The notes: a model not told the origin generated them from the sequence alone. A stretch of DNA of 64,000 nucleotides from Aquicoccus sp. G2-2 (GCF_034555965.1 NZ_JAYDCK010000003.1:2356001-2420000); one strand, 5' to 3'. Shown: positions 37,806-48,629, counted from the stretch's first letter. Numbers and translations: made by a program.

Positions 37806-37888
37806 CTTTTGGACCGCCCTAGGAAGGCCCGGCACAAGGGCGGCCTGTCCGTTTTATCTAGGCGATCTCAGCCAACCAGCTTTCCCCC

Positions 37889-38848
37889 TCAAACCCGCCA
37901 ATCGAAAAACCCCGGTCCCGCCCGCTCCAACAACCGCCGGGCCATGGCACGCCCGATCTCCGCGCCGTCCTCTATCGCGCCGGTGGTTTCGTCGGCGTGG
38001 CGCTCGCTACCGTCCGGGCGCAGAATCTCACCCCTCAGCCTCAGGCTCCCGCCGTCAAGCTCCGCCAGCCCGGCAATCGGCGTCTCGCACGACCCGTCAA
38101 GCTCGGCCAGAAACGCCCGCTCCGCCGCCAGCCGATCCGCCGTTTCGCGATGGTGAATAGCCTCCAGCATCTCTCCCACCGGACTGTCGCCCTCGCGCCG
38201 CTCAATCCCGATGGCCCCTTGCGCCACCGCGGGCAACATCTCTTCCGGCGCCATCGGTGTGGCTGGCACATCGCTGCGCCCCAACCGCCTGAGCCCGGCC
38301 ATCGCCAGAAAGGTGCAGGCCGCTACGCCGTCTTCCAACTTCCTCAGCCGGGTTTGCACGTTGCCGCGAAACTCCACCACCCGCAAATCGGGCCGTGCCG
38401 CCAACACTTGCGCACGCCGCCGCAGGCTCGACGTGCCCACAACCGCGCCTTTGGGCATATCGCCCAGCCGTTTCAGCCCCGGCGCAATCAACGCATCGCG
38501 CACATCCTCGCGCGGCAAATAGCAATCCAGCATCAACCCGCCCGGCTGCGCCACCGGCATATCCTTCATCGAATGCACCGCAACATCTATCCCACCGGAC
38601 AAAAGCTGCTCTTCGATCTCCTTGGTAAACAGCCCCTTGCCGCCCAACTCCTTGAGCGGTTTATCCTTGGCGATCAGCGCCGCATCGTCGCCGGTGGTGC
38701 GGATCACCACGATCTCGAACGCCTCGGACGGCAGATCAAACGCCACGCCCAGCCGCTGCCGCACCTCGTGCGCTTGCGCCAAAGCCAGCGGCGAACCGCG
38801 CGTTCCGATCTTTAGCGGCTTGGCGGGAGTGGGCAATTCATGTGTCAT
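37889..38848 (-). CDS. hemC: Hydroxymethylbilane synthase (porphobilinogen deaminase)
   Basis: Joins four porphobilinogens into hydroxymethylbilane in heme and tetrapyrrole synthesis. The 319-aa protein begins with [13 protein letters not shown] and contains [11 protein letters not shown] and the cofactor-attachment cysteine in [10 protein letters not shown] (Cys254). The gene is divergent from hemE, which acts later in the same pathway; hemD is not in this window. Confidence 0.95.
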   Translation of the reverse strand: MTHELPTPAKPLKIGTRGSPLALAQAHEVRQRLGVAFDLPSEAFEIVVIRTTGDDAALIAKDKPLKELGGKGLFTKEIEEQLLSGGIDVAVHSMKDMPVAQPGGLMLDCYLPREDVRDALIAPGLKRLGDMPKGAVVGTSSLRRRAQVLAARPDLRVVEFRGNVQTRLRKLEDGVAACTFLAMAGLRRLGRSDVPATPMAPEEMLPAVAQGAIGIERREGDSPVGEMLEAIHHRETADRLAAERAFLAELDGSCETPIAGLAELDGGSLRLRGEILRPDGSERHADETTGAIEDGAEIGRAMARRLLERAGPGFFDWRV

Positions 38849-38967
38849 ATGCCCCTGTTATGCGCCCTTCTTGGCCGTTTCAAGCATTCGCGCGCGCCAA
38901 CAGCCGACCAAGGCTTGACAACCTCGCCCCGGAAAGGGACCAACCGACATCACGAGAAGGACACATC
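38849..38967. promoter_or_regulatory. Divergent hemC/hemE promoter region
   Basis: This 119-bp intergenic region must hold the promoters of both heme genes. A TTGACA lies at 38915-38920 on the plus strand without a clear -10. The hemE ribosome binding site is GAGAAGGA. No operator is evident. Confidence 0.35.
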
Positions 38968-40001
38968 ATGGCCGAGCAGAAGAAACTCCTCCGCGCATTA
39001 GCAGGTGAAACCCTGCCCACGCCTCCTGTCTGGATAATGCGGCAGGCGGGCCGCTACCTGCCGGAATACCGCGCCACCCGCGCACAGGCCGGGGATTTCC
39101 TCTCGCTGTGCTACAACCCCGAACTGGCGGCAGAGGTAACCTTGCAACCAATCCGCCGCTTCGGCTTTGACGCGGCAATCCTGTTTGCCGACATCCTGCT
39201 GGTACCGCAGGCGCTTGGCGCCGATCTATGGTTCGTCACCGGCGAAGGGCCGCGGCTTTCCACCATCACCAAACAGGCGGATTTCGACGCGCTGAAACCG
39301 GCCCACGCCGTGCATGACACGCTCTCGCCGGTCTATGAAACTCTGAAAATCCTCACCCGTGACCTGCCATCCGAAACCGCGCTCATCGGCTTTGCCGGCG
39401 CGCCGTGGACCGTCGCCACCTACATGATCGCCGGGCGCGGCACCCGGATCAAGCGCCAGCCCACGCGCTCATCGCCGAAAATCGCCCCCTGTTCGAGGCG
39501 CTGCTCGACCGCATCACCGAGGCAACCGTCGAATACCTCTCGGCCCAGATCGACGCCGGGGCAGAATGCGTGAAGCTGTTCGACAGCTGGGCAGGCTCGC
39601 TCGAGGGGGTGGATTTCGACACCTACGCCACAGCTCCGGCCAAACGCATCATTTCGGCGCTGAAATCCCGGCACCCCGGCATCCCTGTCATCGCCTTCCC
39701 ACGCGAGGCGGGTGACAAATACATCGGCTTCCACGCCGCCACCGGCGCCGATTGTGTCGCGCTCGACAATTCCATATCGCCCGAATGGGGCGCTTCCCAT
39801 GTGCAACCCGGCGGCTGCGTCCAAGGCAACCTCGCCCCGCAACACATGATCACCGGCGGGCAGGCCTTGATTGATGAAACCCGCGAGATCGTGAAAGCGT
39901 TCTCCGGCGGGCCGCATATCTTCAACCTCGGCCACGGCATCACCCCGGAGGGCAAGCCGGAAAACGTTCAGTTGATGATCGACACCGTGCGCGGCGGCTG
40001 A
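38968..40001 (+). CDS. hemE: Uroporphyrinogen decarboxylase, frameshifted
   Basis: Converts uroporphyrinogen III to coproporphyrinogen III. The N-terminal part with the signature [16 protein letters not shown] and the [10 protein letters not shown] segment is intact to the ...YMIAGRGT region. The frame then slips. The next frame continues through [32 protein letters not shown] to the end. One extra C in the CCC run near 39443-39445 gives 344 aa, the usual length. A sequencing error is the likely cause. Confidence 0.93.
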
Positions 40002-40026
40002 CCGCGCGCGCCCGCCCAATTGCGGC

Positions 40027-40251
40027 TCAGGCGCAGCAGGGTTTCCCCTCTTGAATCGGCGGGCAAGCAACGCTCCCATAGGAACAATAGACGCAACAAT
40101 CCCCCGGCAGCGGCCTCAGAACCGCGCCACAGGATTTGCACTCATAAAACCACTGGCAAGCATCGGTCGGCATTTGCTCTGTTTCGGCATGCCCACAAGA
40201 AGGGCAGGTCAGCGTCGATGTCAGAACCACTTCGTTTGTCTCTTTCGCCAT
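40027..40251 (-). CDS. GDCCVxC domain protein
   Basis: A 74-aa protein with ten cysteines, including CPSCGH, CKSCG and the GDCCVYCSYGSVACPP motif. This matches the small GDCCVxC family of unknown function, found in many proteobacteria. The cysteine clusters suggest metal binding. The gene lies between hemE and hemF. Confidence 0.75.
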   Translation of the reverse strand: MAKETNEVVLTSTLTCPSCGHAETEQMPTDACQWFYECKSCGAVLRPLPGDCCVYCSYGSVACPPIQEGKPCCA

Positions 40252-40273
40252 CGCGCCGCCCTCCGTCGCCCGC

Positions 40274-41173
40274 TTATACCCATTTCGCCAGCGGCGGCAG
40301 ACTCATCAGCACCGCATTGGCATCATGGCCGGTCTCAAGCCCGAATTTCGTGCCCCGGTCATAAACCAGATTATACTCCGCATAGAGCCCGCGATGAACA
40401 AGCTGCGCGTCTTTTTCCGCTTCTTCCCACGCCATTCCCATGCGCCGCTCCACAAGCGGCACAAAGGCGGGCAGGAACGCGCGGCCCACGTCCTGAATGA
40501 AGGCGAAATCAGCCTCCCAATCACCGCTGTTGTGATCGTCAAGAAAAATGCCGCCAACGCCCCGCGCACGGTCCCGATGCGGGATGAAGAAATACTCGTC
40601 CGCCCAAGCCTTGAAACGCGGATAGAACGCCGCATCATGCCGGTCGCAATGCTCTTTTTGAACGGCGTGAAAATGCGCCGTATCCTCGGCATATTCAATA
40701 CACGGGTTAAGGTCGGACCCGCCCCCGAACCACCAGCCATGCGGGGTCCAGAACATGCGCGTGTTCATATGCACCGCAGGCGTGTGCGGGTTCTGCATAT
40801 GTGCCACAAGGCTGATACCCGACGCCCAGAAACGCGGGTCTGCCTTCATCCCCGCAAAGCCCTTGCGCGCCGCCATCGCCGCCTGCGCCCGCTCGCCCAA
40901 CTCGCCATAAACGGTTGAGACATTGACACCCACCTTCTCGAACACCCGGCCCCCGCGCAGCACGCTCATCAGCCCGCCACCGGCATCGTCATTGCCATCG
41001 CCATCGGCGGCGCGCCGCGTCTCGGTTACGTCGAAACGCCCCGGCGGCTGTTCCGCGAACGGCCCGCTCTCCTGCTTGTCTTCCAGTGCCTCAAAGGCGG
41101 CGACGATCTGATCGCGCAGCGCGCGAAACCACGCCTGCGCTCGTGCCTTTTCGTCTTGCATGTCATCGTGCAT
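40274..41173 (-). CDS. hemF: Coproporphyrinogen III oxidase, oxygen-dependent
   Basis: Oxidatively decarboxylates coproporphyrinogen III to protoporphyrinogen IX using O2. The 299-aa product has the HemF core: GVNVSTVYGEL, AVHMNTRMFWTPHGWWFGGGSDLNPC, and RGVGGIFLDDHNSGDW. The ATG at 41173 has AGGAGG about 11 bp upstream. It is in the heme cluster with hemC and hemE. Confidence 0.95.
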   Translation of the reverse strand: MHDDMQDEKARAQAWFRALRDQIVAAFEALEDKQESGPFAEQPPGRFDVTETRRAADGDGNDDAGGGLMSVLRGGRVFEKVGVNVSTVYGELGERAQAAMAARKGFAGMKADPRFWASGISLVAHMQNPHTPAVHMNTRMFWTPHGWWFGGGSDLNPCIEYAEDTAHFHAVQKEHCDRHDAAFYPRFKAWADEYFFIPHRDRARGVGGIFLDDHNSGDWEADFAFIQDVGRAFLPAFVPLVERRMGMAWEEAEKDAQLVHRGLYAEYNLVYDRGTKFGLETGHDANAVLMSLPPLAKWV

Positions 41174-41193
41174 CTTTCCGGCCTCCTGTGCCT

Positions 41194-41994
41194 TCAATGT
41201 GCAGGGGCCGTCACCGGGTCAAGCAGGGTGCGTCCGCCATCCACGGTCAATACCTGCCCGGTCATGAATCCCGACCCGTCGCTTGCCAGAAACTGCACCG
41301 CTTCGGCCAGTTCCGTCGCACTCGCAATCCGGCCAAGCGGCGTGCCGCGCTCGATTACATTGCGAAAATCCGGGCTTTCTCTCAGCCGCTCCTGCATGCT
41401 GGCACTCATCACCGAGCCCATCGCCACCGCATTCACCCGAATCCGCTCCCCCGCCAGCGCCACAGCAAGCGAGCGGGTCATCTGCTCAAGTGCCGCGTGC
41501 GAAATTGACACAGCCATGAGCTTCGGATGCGCTCGACTGGCCAGGATCGAAGACAGGCTGATGATTGATCCTGCCGACCCGGTTTCCTGCCCCTCGGCTT
41601 GCTTGATCATCCGCTTGGCAACGATCTGGCTCAGCCGCAGCGCCGTCATCAAGTTCTGTTGCAGCAGGTCTTCCACCGCGTCGTCATCGGGGTTAAGCGG
41701 GTCCGAGTACCCGACTTGCCGCGACCCGTTCACCAGCACATCAACCCGATCAAACGCATCAATCGTCGCCGAAAGCAGGTTCGCTTGGGTCAGCTTCTTG
41801 CGCAGATCGCCCGCGAAATAACGCAGTTTACCGCCCTCATCCGCGTCCCCCAATTCACGCTGCAAGCCTTCCTCATCCATGTCGGCAAACATCACGTTCG
41901 CCCCCTTGTCGGCAAAATGCCGTGCAATAGCGAGACCAACACCGTTGGCGGCTCCGGTAACAATGGCAGTTTTCCCGGCAATCGAAAGCGTCAT
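41194..41994 (-). CDS. SDR family protein lacking the catalytic Tyr/Lys pair
   Basis: The 266-aa protein has the SDR Rossmann start VTGAANGVGLAIA and a LSSILAS serine region, but the YxxxK signature is replaced by VSISH, and NNAG by NGSR. The C-terminal DGSGFMTGQVLTVDGGRTL is normal. It is probably a non-catalytic or functionally divergent SDR. It is on the same strand as hemF, 20 bp upstream, and may be cotranscribed with it. Confidence 0.82.
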   Translation of the reverse strand: MTLSIAGKTAIVTGAANGVGLAIARHFADKGANVMFADMDEEGLQRELGDADEGGKLRYFAGDLRKKLTQANLLSATIDAFDRVDVLVNGSRQVGYSDPLNPDDDAVEDLLQQNLMTALRLSQIVAKRMIKQAEGQETGSAGSIISLSSILASRAHPKLMAVSISHAALEQMTRSLAVALAGERIRVNAVAMGSVMSASMQERLRESPDFRNVIERGTPLGRIASATELAEAVQFLASDGSGFMTGQVLTVDGGRTLLDPVTAPAH

Positions 41995-42046
41995 GACAAA
42001 GCCCTTCGGTGATTCTCCCCGGTATTCCGGCGGAGGTTATGCCAAT

Positions 42047-43039
42047 TCATTGGCGCTTACGAGTTGGTCGTGCCGCCTGAATGATCTTGAACCGCGTATC
42101 GCCGCCAATCTCGCCCGCCTCGCGGAAATGCGCCGTCACTGCCTTCTCATAAGGCAAATGCCGGTTTGCCACCAACCATAGCCGTCCACTCGGTGCCAAC
42201 ATCTTTGCCGCCGCTGCGATAAAGGCCTGCCCAAGCTCGGGCAACCCCTTGCGCCCCTGATGAAACGGCGGGTTCATCACCACCGCATCAAGCCGCCCTT
42301 CAGCTATCCAGCGTGTCGCATCCGCCCAGTGAAACTGCGCCCGCGGATCGCTGATATTGGCCTGCGCACACTCAAGCGCCGCAAGGTCAGCCTCTACCAG
42401 ATCAAGCCGCTGAACACTCTCACGCTGCAATATCTGCGCACCAAGATACCCCCAGCCAGCCCCAAGATCCGCCACATGCGCACCCAGCACCTTGGGCAAT
42501 GTCTCCGCCAACAAGCGCGACGCCGGATCAATCCCATCTGCCGAAAAAACACCTGCGCGCGTGACGAAACCCGCCGCATTCTCCTGCGCGACCCCCGATT
42601 GCACCCAATCGGCGAACGCGTCTCCCCCTGCGCGAGCGCGAAACGTCTTGCCATGCGCCTTGGAAAACGCCTCGGAGACCTGCGCACGGTCGCGCATCTC
42701 GCGGTAAAGGCTGTCGATGCCGTCACTTTTCTGCCCGTCGATGATCACGTCGCCCGCCAATGCCAGAGCAGCGGCCACCAGCGCGCGCGCCTGTTGCTTG
42801 GCGCGTGGGAGAAAAACAATCGCCAATGCCGCGCTTTCGGGCGCTTCGGTTCCAACCGAATACCCCGCCGCCTGCAACTGGTCGAAATCCGGCTTCACAT
42901 GGCACACAATGCGCAATCGTTCCTTGGGCAAACCATTCAAAGCGATCGGCGGAACCGGGCCGAACACCGCAATCGCGCCGGTTTCGGGCAAATCCATGCC
43001 CGCATTCTCCAAATACAGGGAAAGCCGTGCCGTGCTCAT
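42047..43039 (-). CDS. rsmC: 16S rRNA (guanine-N2)-methyltransferase RsmC
   Basis: Methylates G1207 of 16S rRNA using SAM. The 330-aa protein has an N-terminal domain and a C-terminal Rossmann methyltransferase with VADLGAGWGYLG (SAM site) and VMNPPFHQG (NPPY-type catalytic motif). It lies 22 bp after clpS on the same strand. Related G966-type methylases are less likely given the two-domain layout. Confidence 0.88.
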   Translation of the reverse strand: MSTARLSLYLENAGMDLPETGAIAVFGPVPPIALNGLPKERLRIVCHVKPDFDQLQAAGYSVGTEAPESAALAIVFLPRAKQQARALVAAALALAGDVIIDGQKSDGIDSLYREMRDRAQVSEAFSKAHGKTFRARAGGDAFADWVQSGVAQENAAGFVTRAGVFSADGIDPASRLLAETLPKVLGAHVADLGAGWGYLGAQILQRESVQRLDLVEADLAALECAQANISDPRAQFHWADATRWIAEGRLDAVVMNPPFHQGRKGLPELGQAFIAAAAKMLAPSGRLWLVANRHLPYEKAVTAHFREAGEIGGDTRFKIIQAARPTRKRQ

Positions 43040-43061
43040 CTGAAGACCGGGCCTGCGCCCT

Positions 43062-43397
43062 TCATTCCTTTTCCATGGTGCATTGCAGCGGATGTTGATG
43101 CCGCCGGGTAAAATCCATCACCTGCGCCACCTTGGTTTCGGCAATCTCGTGACTGAACACCCCGACAACTGCAAGCCCCTTCTTATGCACCGTCAGCATG
43201 ATCTCGAAAGCCTGCGAATGGGTCATCCCGAAGAACCGCTCAAGCACATGCACGACGAACTCCATCGGGGTGTAGTCGTCGTTGAGCAGCAACACCTTGT
43301 AAAGCGGCGGGCGTTTGACCATCGAACGCGTCTCGACGACGACAGAGGTGTCATCCCCGCCATCTTCCTTCGACATCTTGTGCATCCAGTCCGCCAT
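43062..43397 (-). CDS. clpS: ATP-dependent Clp protease adapter ClpS
   Basis: Delivers N-degron substrates to ClpAP. The 111-aa product contains the core [24 protein letters not shown] and the [15 protein letters not shown] region. The C-terminus [10 protein letters not shown] is typical. The ATG at 43397 is chosen; two later ATGs within ten codons are possible. The divergent HAD gene begins 97 bp away. Confidence 0.93.
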   Translation of the reverse strand: MADWMHKMSKEDGGDDTSVVVETRSMVKRPPLYKVLLLNDDYTPMEFVVHVLERFFGMTHSQAFEIMLTVHKKGLAVVGVFSHEIAETKVAQVMDFTRRHQHPLQCTMEKE

Positions 43398-43493
43398 GTC
43401 CCGACTTCGATGATTTCGGTTTCTCCGCTCGCAGCGTCCTATATAACCTTTCATACCACTGAGAAAAGAGGGCGCATACCCGCGCAGGCCGCA

Positions 43494-44195
43494 ATGGTTC
43501 GGAATCTGACAACTATTGGCTTCGATGCCGACGACACGCTCTGGCATAACGACCGTTTCTTTCAAATTACTCAAGAGCGATTCGCCGGTCTGCTCGCCGA
43601 TTATGCTGATCCGGTTCACCTGTCCGAACGCCTGCTCGACGCGGAGCGCCGCAACCTTGGCCATTACGGTTTTGGCATCAAGGGGTTCATGCTCTCGATG
43701 ATCGAAACCGCTCTCGACGTGACCTCTGGGCGCGTCCCCGGCACGGTCATCCGCGAAATCATCTCCGCCGGGCAAGACATGCTGCGCCACCCGATCGAGC
43801 TTTTTCCCCACGCCCGCGCCACCATCGAAGCCCTGACACCGGATTTCCATATCGTGCTGATCACCAAAGGCGATCTGATCGACCAGGAACGCAAACTCGC
43901 GCAATCGGGCCTCGGCGATCTGTTCAACGCTGTCGAAATCGTCTCCGACAAGACGATGGACACCTATCACGACAGCTTCACCCGCCACGGCGATGGCCCG
44001 TCTCGTGCCATGATGGTCGGCAATTCGATGAAATCCGATGTGCTGCCCGCGATCGAGGCGGGCGGTTGGGGCGTTTTCATCCCGCACGGGCGCGAATGGG
44101 AGCTTGAAAAAGCCGACCCGCCCAAAGGTGCCGCACGCTATGCGCAGCTTTACGATCTGGGCGAGCTTCCCACCCTGATCGAAGCCATCGGTTAA
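43494..44195 (+). CDS. HAD superfamily hydrolase
   Basis: The 233-aa protein has the HAD motif [11 protein letters not shown] near residue 11 and motif II ITKGD, with motif [19 protein letters not shown]. This fits small HAD-like phosphatases; the substrate is unknown. It ends 14 bp before the convergent guanine deaminase gene. Confidence 0.85.
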   Translation: MVRNLTTIGFDADDTLWHNDRFFQITQERFAGLLADYADPVHLSERLLDAERRNLGHYGFGIKGFMLSMIETALDVTSGRVPGTVIREIISAGQDMLRHPIELFPHARATIEALTPDFHIVLITKGDLIDQERKLAQSGLGDLFNAVEIVSDKTMDTYHDSFTRHGDGPSRAMMVGNSMKSDVLPAIEAGGWGVFIPHGREWELEKADPPKGAARYAQLYDLGELPTLIEAIG

Positions 44196-44209
44196 CGCCT
44201 GATTTTCAG

Positions 44210-45493
44210 CTAACTCTCGGCCTTCATCGGTTCGCCTGCCACGTAGGTCTGCACCACCGCACGGTCGTCGCCCAGCACCATCAGCAGGAACAGCTCTTCC
44301 GCCAAGGTCTCCACCGTCTCCGCGCGCAGCGTCATCTCGTCGCTCGCTCGCGCATTCAACACAACGACATCCGCCGCCGTATTCTCATCCAGCGTGCCAA
44401 TCTCGTGTTCCAGCCCCAGCGCCACGGCATTGCCGCGCGTGATCCAGTGGAACATCTCAAAGGGATGTTTCTGCTGGCGTTGCAATTGCAGCACCTTGTA
44501 ACCCTCGTTCAGCGTTTGCAGCATGGAATAGCTGGTGCCACCGCCCACATCGGTGGCAATCGCCCCCTTGATCCCCCGCGCGCGCAACCCGGCATCGTCA
44601 TAAAGCCCGCTGCCAAGAAACAGGTTCGAGGTCGGGCAGAAAACCGGCTTCGCCCCGGTTTCGCCAATTACCCCGATCTCGCGTTCGGTCATGTGAATGG
44701 AATGCCCCAACAATGCTTTGGGGCCGAGCAGCCCGTATTGCTCGTAAATCCCCATGTAGTCGGGCGCATCGGGATAAAGCTCATGCGCGCGCTTTATCTC
44801 GTTGAGGTTCTCATCAACATGCGTCTGCATGTAGCAATCAGGGAATTCCTGCACCAACGCGCCGGTCATTTCCAACTGCTCCGGCGTGGAGGTCAGCGCA
44901 AAGCGCGGTGAGATCGCATAGCGCGCGCGCCCCCGCCCGTGCCATTTCTCGGCCAGCGCCTTGCTGTCGTCATAGCCCGATTGCGGCGTATCGCGCAGCC
45001 CGTCGGGTGCATTGCAATCCATCATCACCTTGCCGCCGATCATGCACATGCCCCGCCGCTCGGCCTCCGCGAAATACGCCTCTGCCGAAGCGGCATGAAC
45101 CGAACAATAGGAAACTGCCGTCGTCGTCCCGTGCCCGGTCAGCAAATCGCAATAGGCCGTCGCCATCCGCGCCGCATGGGCCTCATCGACAAACCGCATT
45201 TCCGCCGGGAACGTATAATTCTCAAGCCAATCAAGCAGTTGCTCCCCCCAAGAGGCAATCACTTGCACCTGCGGAAAATGAATATGACAGTCGATAAACC
45301 CGGCCATCAGCAAATGCGGCCTGTGGTCGATCTCCTCGCTCGCCTGCCCTTTCAGCGCGCCATATTCGCCACGTTTCTCGATCACCCCATCGCGGATCAG
45401 CAACGCACCATCCTCGATATAGCTAAACGCCGCCTCATCCGCGCCCGTGGGTTCGGCGTGAAAGCTCAGAACCCGGCCTCGTAACAATTTCAT
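44210..45493 (-). CDS. guaD: Guanine deaminase
   Basis: Hydrolyses guanine to xanthine and ammonia, feeding the xanthine dehydrogenase encoded next door. The 427-aa amidohydrolase has the metal motif [11 protein letters not shown] and later zinc-binding and catalytic segments [10 protein letters not shown] and [12 protein letters not shown]. It overlaps xdhC by 4 bp, so translation is coupled. Family assignment is by overall pattern and this operon context. Confidence 0.92.
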   Translation of the reverse strand: MKLLRGRVLSFHAEPTGADEAAFSYIEDGALLIRDGVIEKRGEYGALKGQASEEIDHRPHLLMAGFIDCHIHFPQVQVIASWGEQLLDWLENYTFPAEMRFVDEAHAARMATAYCDLLTGHGTTTAVSYCSVHAASAEAYFAEAERRGMCMIGGKVMMDCNAPDGLRDTPQSGYDDSKALAEKWHGRGRARYAISPRFALTSTPEQLEMTGALVQEFPDCYMQTHVDENLNEIKRAHELYPDAPDYMGIYEQYGLLGPKALLGHSIHMTEREIGVIGETGAKPVFCPTSNLFLGSGLYDDAGLRARGIKGAIATDVGGGTSYSMLQTLNEGYKVLQLQRQQKHPFEMFHWITRGNAVALGLEHEIGTLDENTAADVVVLNARASDEMTLRAETVETLAEELFLLMVLGDDRAVVQTYVAGEPMKAES

Positions 45494-46305
45494 GCAATCG
45501 CCTCCATCGGCGCGCTGTCGCGTGCGGCGGCGAACACGCTCATCAATTCGGTCGCGATAAACGCCGCAATCACCGCCGGACGCTTGTCGCCCAACCCGGC
45601 ACTCCCCATCGGGCAGACCAGACGGCTCACGTCGATTCCGCTGTCATGCTGACGTGCCCAGTTGAAAAACTTCGCCCGCTTCGTGGTTGATCCGATCATT
45701 CCGACATAAACCGCGTCGCGGCGGGTCAACGCCTGCGCCACCAACAGATAATCCAATCCGTGGTCATGCGTCATGATGACAAAAGCCGCGCCTTCCGGGG
45801 CCGCGTCAATCTCCCGCTCCGGTAGTGCCGTCAGGCACGTCTGCGCGCCCTCGACCTGCTGTAATTCCGCCTCACGCGAATCCACCACCTTCACCTGAAC
45901 CGGCAATAACGCCAAGACCTTGGCAAGCGCCCGCCCAACATGCCCGGCTCCAAAGATCATCACCATTGGCAACACCGCCTCGGCCTCGGTCTCCGCCACC
46001 AATGCCGCCTCCCGGATCGTCGCATCCACCCGGTCAAGTGCCACTATCGCGCGCCCGCCGCAGCATTGGCCAATCTCCGGCCCAAGCGGAACATCCAGCT
46101 CCGCATGGGCCTCTTCGCCTTGCAGCATCTCACGCGCCCGTTGCAGCGCCATATATTCAAGCTGGCCGCCGCCGATCGTGCCCGTCATTTCCGTGGCAGA
46201 AACATACATCTCTGCGCCCGCATCACGCGGCGACGACCCCAACGCACCCGTCACCCGCGCACGCACAACACCCTGATTTTGCGCAAAGAACTCTCGCAGC
46301 GCCAT
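45490..46305 (-). CDS. xdhC: Xanthine dehydrogenase accessory protein XdhC
   Basis: Inserts and sulfurates the molybdenum cofactor in XdhB. The 271-aa product has an N-terminal XdhC domain with ARVTGALGSSPRDAGAEM and a C-terminal Rossmann-like FGAGHVGRALAKVLALL domain. It lies 2 bp after xdhB and overlaps guaD by 4 bp in an xdhA-xdhB-xdhC-guaD operon. Confidence 0.92.
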   Translation of the reverse strand: MALREFFAQNQGVVRARVTGALGSSPRDAGAEMYVSATEMTGTIGGGQLEYMALQRAREMLQGEEAHAELDVPLGPEIGQCCGGRAIVALDRVDATIREAALVAETEAEAVLPMVMIFGAGHVGRALAKVLALLPVQVKVVDSREAELQQVEGAQTCLTALPEREIDAAPEGAAFVIMTHDHGLDYLLVAQALTRRDAVYVGMIGSTTKRAKFFNWARQHDSGIDVSRLVCPMGSAGLGDKRPAVIAAFIATELMSVFAAARDSAPMEAIA

Positions 46306-46307
46306 GC

Positions 46308-48629
46308 TTATCCCCTAAGCCGGTCCACCGCCTTCAACACCCGCTCCGGCGTTGCTGGCGTATCAAGCCGCGGACATTCACGGTAATTGGCCATGCTCGC
46401 CACCGCCATGGAAATTGCCTCAACCACCGAAACCGCCAACATCAGCGGCGGTTCACCCACCGCTTTCGACCGTTTGATGCTGCGCTCCGGATTGACCGAC
46501 CATTCCGCCAGTTTCACGTTGAATTCGCGCGGCTTGTCAGAGGCAAGCGGGATCTTGTAGGTCGACGGCGCATGTGTGCGCAGCCGCCCGGCATCGTCCC
46601 ACCAAAGCTCTTCCGTGGTCAACCAGCCCATGCCTTGCACGAACCCGCCTTCCACCTGTCCGCGGTCAATCGCCGGGTTCAATGAATGGCCAACGTCATG
46701 CAAGATATCCACACGGTCCACCTGATATTCTCCGGTCAGTGTATCCACCGACACCTCCGAACATGCAGCCCCGTAAGCGAAATAGAAGAACGGCCGCCCT
46801 TGGCCGGTGTCCCGGTTCCAGTGGATCTTCGGCGTCTTGTAGAACCCGGCGCTGGAAAGCTGTACCCGCGCCATATAAGCTTCCATGATGAAATCCGCCC
46901 AGGCGACCTCTTCTGCGCCAACGCGGACCCGGCCCGGCAGAAACTCGACCTCCCCCGCGCTCACGCCCTTGGTCTCGCAGGCAAACGCCACCAACCGCGC
47001 CTTGATCTGCTCGCACGCATCCAGCGCCGCCATACCGTTCAGGTCCGACCCGGACGAAGCCGCCGTGGCGGATGTATTGGGCACTTTCTCGGTCGTGGTC
47101 TTGGTCACTTTCACCATGTCGATATCGACCTGAAACGCCTCGGCCGCCACTTGCGCCACCTTGGTATTAAGCCCTTGGCCCATCTCCGTGCCGCCATGGT
47201 TCAGCATCAACGAACCATCATTGTAGATATGCAGCAGGGCACCGGCCTGATTATACCATGTTGCCGTGAACGAAATTCCAAACTTCACCGGGGTAAGTGC
47301 GATCCCCTTGCGAATGATCCCGCCCTTGGCGTTCTCTGCGATAATCGCCTTGCGCCGCGCCTGATATTCCGCACTGTCCTCCAACTCGGTTACAATACGG
47401 TCAAGTATGTTGTCCTCGACCTTCTGGTGATACGGCGTAACATCCCGCCCCTCGCCATAGAAATTGGCCTTGCGAATCTCCAGCGGGTCACGCCCCAGCG
47501 CATAGGCGATCTCTTCGATCATCCGCTCTCCCATCAGCAACCCTTGCGGCCCGCCAAAGCCGCGAAATGCGGTGTTGGATACCGTGTTGGTCTTGATCGG
47601 GCGCGATTGCAGTCGAACATTCGGGAAGTAATAGGCATTGTCAGCGTGGAACAGCGCGCGGTCTGTCACCGGGCCGGAAAGGTCCGCCGAAAACCCACAG
47701 CGCGAGGCAAGCTGCGCGCGCACTGCCTCGATGCGTCCATCATCGTCATAGCCGACCTCGTAATCGCAGGCAAAATCGTGCCGCTTCCCGGTCGAGCCCA
47801 TATCCTGATCACGGTCGGGGCGAATCTTCACCGGCCGGTTCCAGCGTTTCGCGGCCAACGCCGCCACGCAGGCGAACAGGATCATCTGGCTTTCCTTGCC
47901 ACCAAAGCCCCCGCCCATACGCCGCACATTCACGACCACGCAATGCGCCGGAACACCCAGAACATGGGCAACCATGTGCTGTGCCTCGGTCGGGTGCTGG
48001 CTTGAGCTGTGAACGATCACATCCTCGTCCTCGCCCGGAATCGCAAAGGCAATCTGCCCTTCAAGGTAAAGATGCTCCTGCCCGCCGATCTCAACGCTAC
48101 CGCGTATGACGTTTTTCGCCGCCGCCATCCCGGCATCGGCATCGCCGCGCTGAAGCGTCAGCGGCACGGTCACGTCCGGATTCTTCGCCGCCAGCGCCTC
48201 TCGCGCGGTAATCACCGGCGTCTCCGCTTCAATCTCCACTTTCGCCAAAGCCGCCGCCCGCCGGGCGATATCCCGGCTTTCGGCCACCACCGCGAAAAGC
48301 GGCTGGGCATGAAACTCCACCCGTTCGCTCGGGAAAAGCGGCTCATCGCCCGCTGCAACCGTGCTAACCTGATTTTCCCCTGGAACGTCATCCGCCGTCA
48401 GAACGCCCAGCACACCGGGCACCGCCTCGACAGCACTCAGGTCCATCGAAACGATGCGCCCACAAGCCACATCCGACACCCCGAGATAGGCATGCAGTGT
48501 CCCCGCAGGCTCCAGAATATCGTCGCAGTAATCCGCCCGGCCCGAGACATGCTTGACAGCACTTTCATGCGCCAGCTCCTGATGTGCAGCACCGCGTGGC
48601 TCGGCCTTGATCTCGCTCACCTTATTCAT
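46308..48629 (-). CDS. xdhB: Xanthine dehydrogenase molybdenum-binding subunit XdhB
   Basis: The 773-aa molybdopterin-binding subunit that hydroxylates hypoxanthine and xanthine. RRMGGGFGGKES, LNHGGTEMGQGLNTK and the catalytic glutamate in SKAVGEPPLML are present. It overlaps xdhA by 4 bp. Length and motifs are intact. Confidence 0.95.
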   Translation of the reverse strand: MNKVSEIKAEPRGAAHQELAHESAVKHVSGRADYCDDILEPAGTLHAYLGVSDVACGRIVSMDLSAVEAVPGVLGVLTADDVPGENQVSTVAAGDEPLFPSERVEFHAQPLFAVVAESRDIARRAAALAKVEIEAETPVITAREALAAKNPDVTVPLTLQRGDADAGMAAAKNVIRGSVEIGGQEHLYLEGQIAFAIPGEDEDVIVHSSSQHPTEAQHMVAHVLGVPAHCVVVNVRRMGGGFGGKESQMILFACVAALAAKRWNRPVKIRPDRDQDMGSTGKRHDFACDYEVGYDDDGRIEAVRAQLASRCGFSADLSGPVTDRALFHADNAYYFPNVRLQSRPIKTNTVSNTAFRGFGGPQGLLMGERMIEEIAYALGRDPLEIRKANFYGEGRDVTPYHQKVEDNILDRIVTELEDSAEYQARRKAIIAENAKGGIIRKGIALTPVKFGISFTATWYNQAGALLHIYNDGSLMLNHGGTEMGQGLNTKVAQVAAEAFQVDIDMVKVTKTTTEKVPNTSATAASSGSDLNGMAALDACEQIKARLVAFACETKGVSAGEVEFLPGRVRVGAEEVAWADFIMEAYMARVQLSSAGFYKTPKIHWNRDTGQGRPFFYFAYGAACSEVSVDTLTGEYQVDRVDILHDVGHSLNPAIDRGQVEGGFVQGMGWLTTEELWWDDAGRLRTHAPSTYKIPLASDKPREFNVKLAEWSVNPERSIKRSKAVGEPPLMLAVSVVEAISMAVASMANYRECPRLDTPATPERVLKAVDRLRG

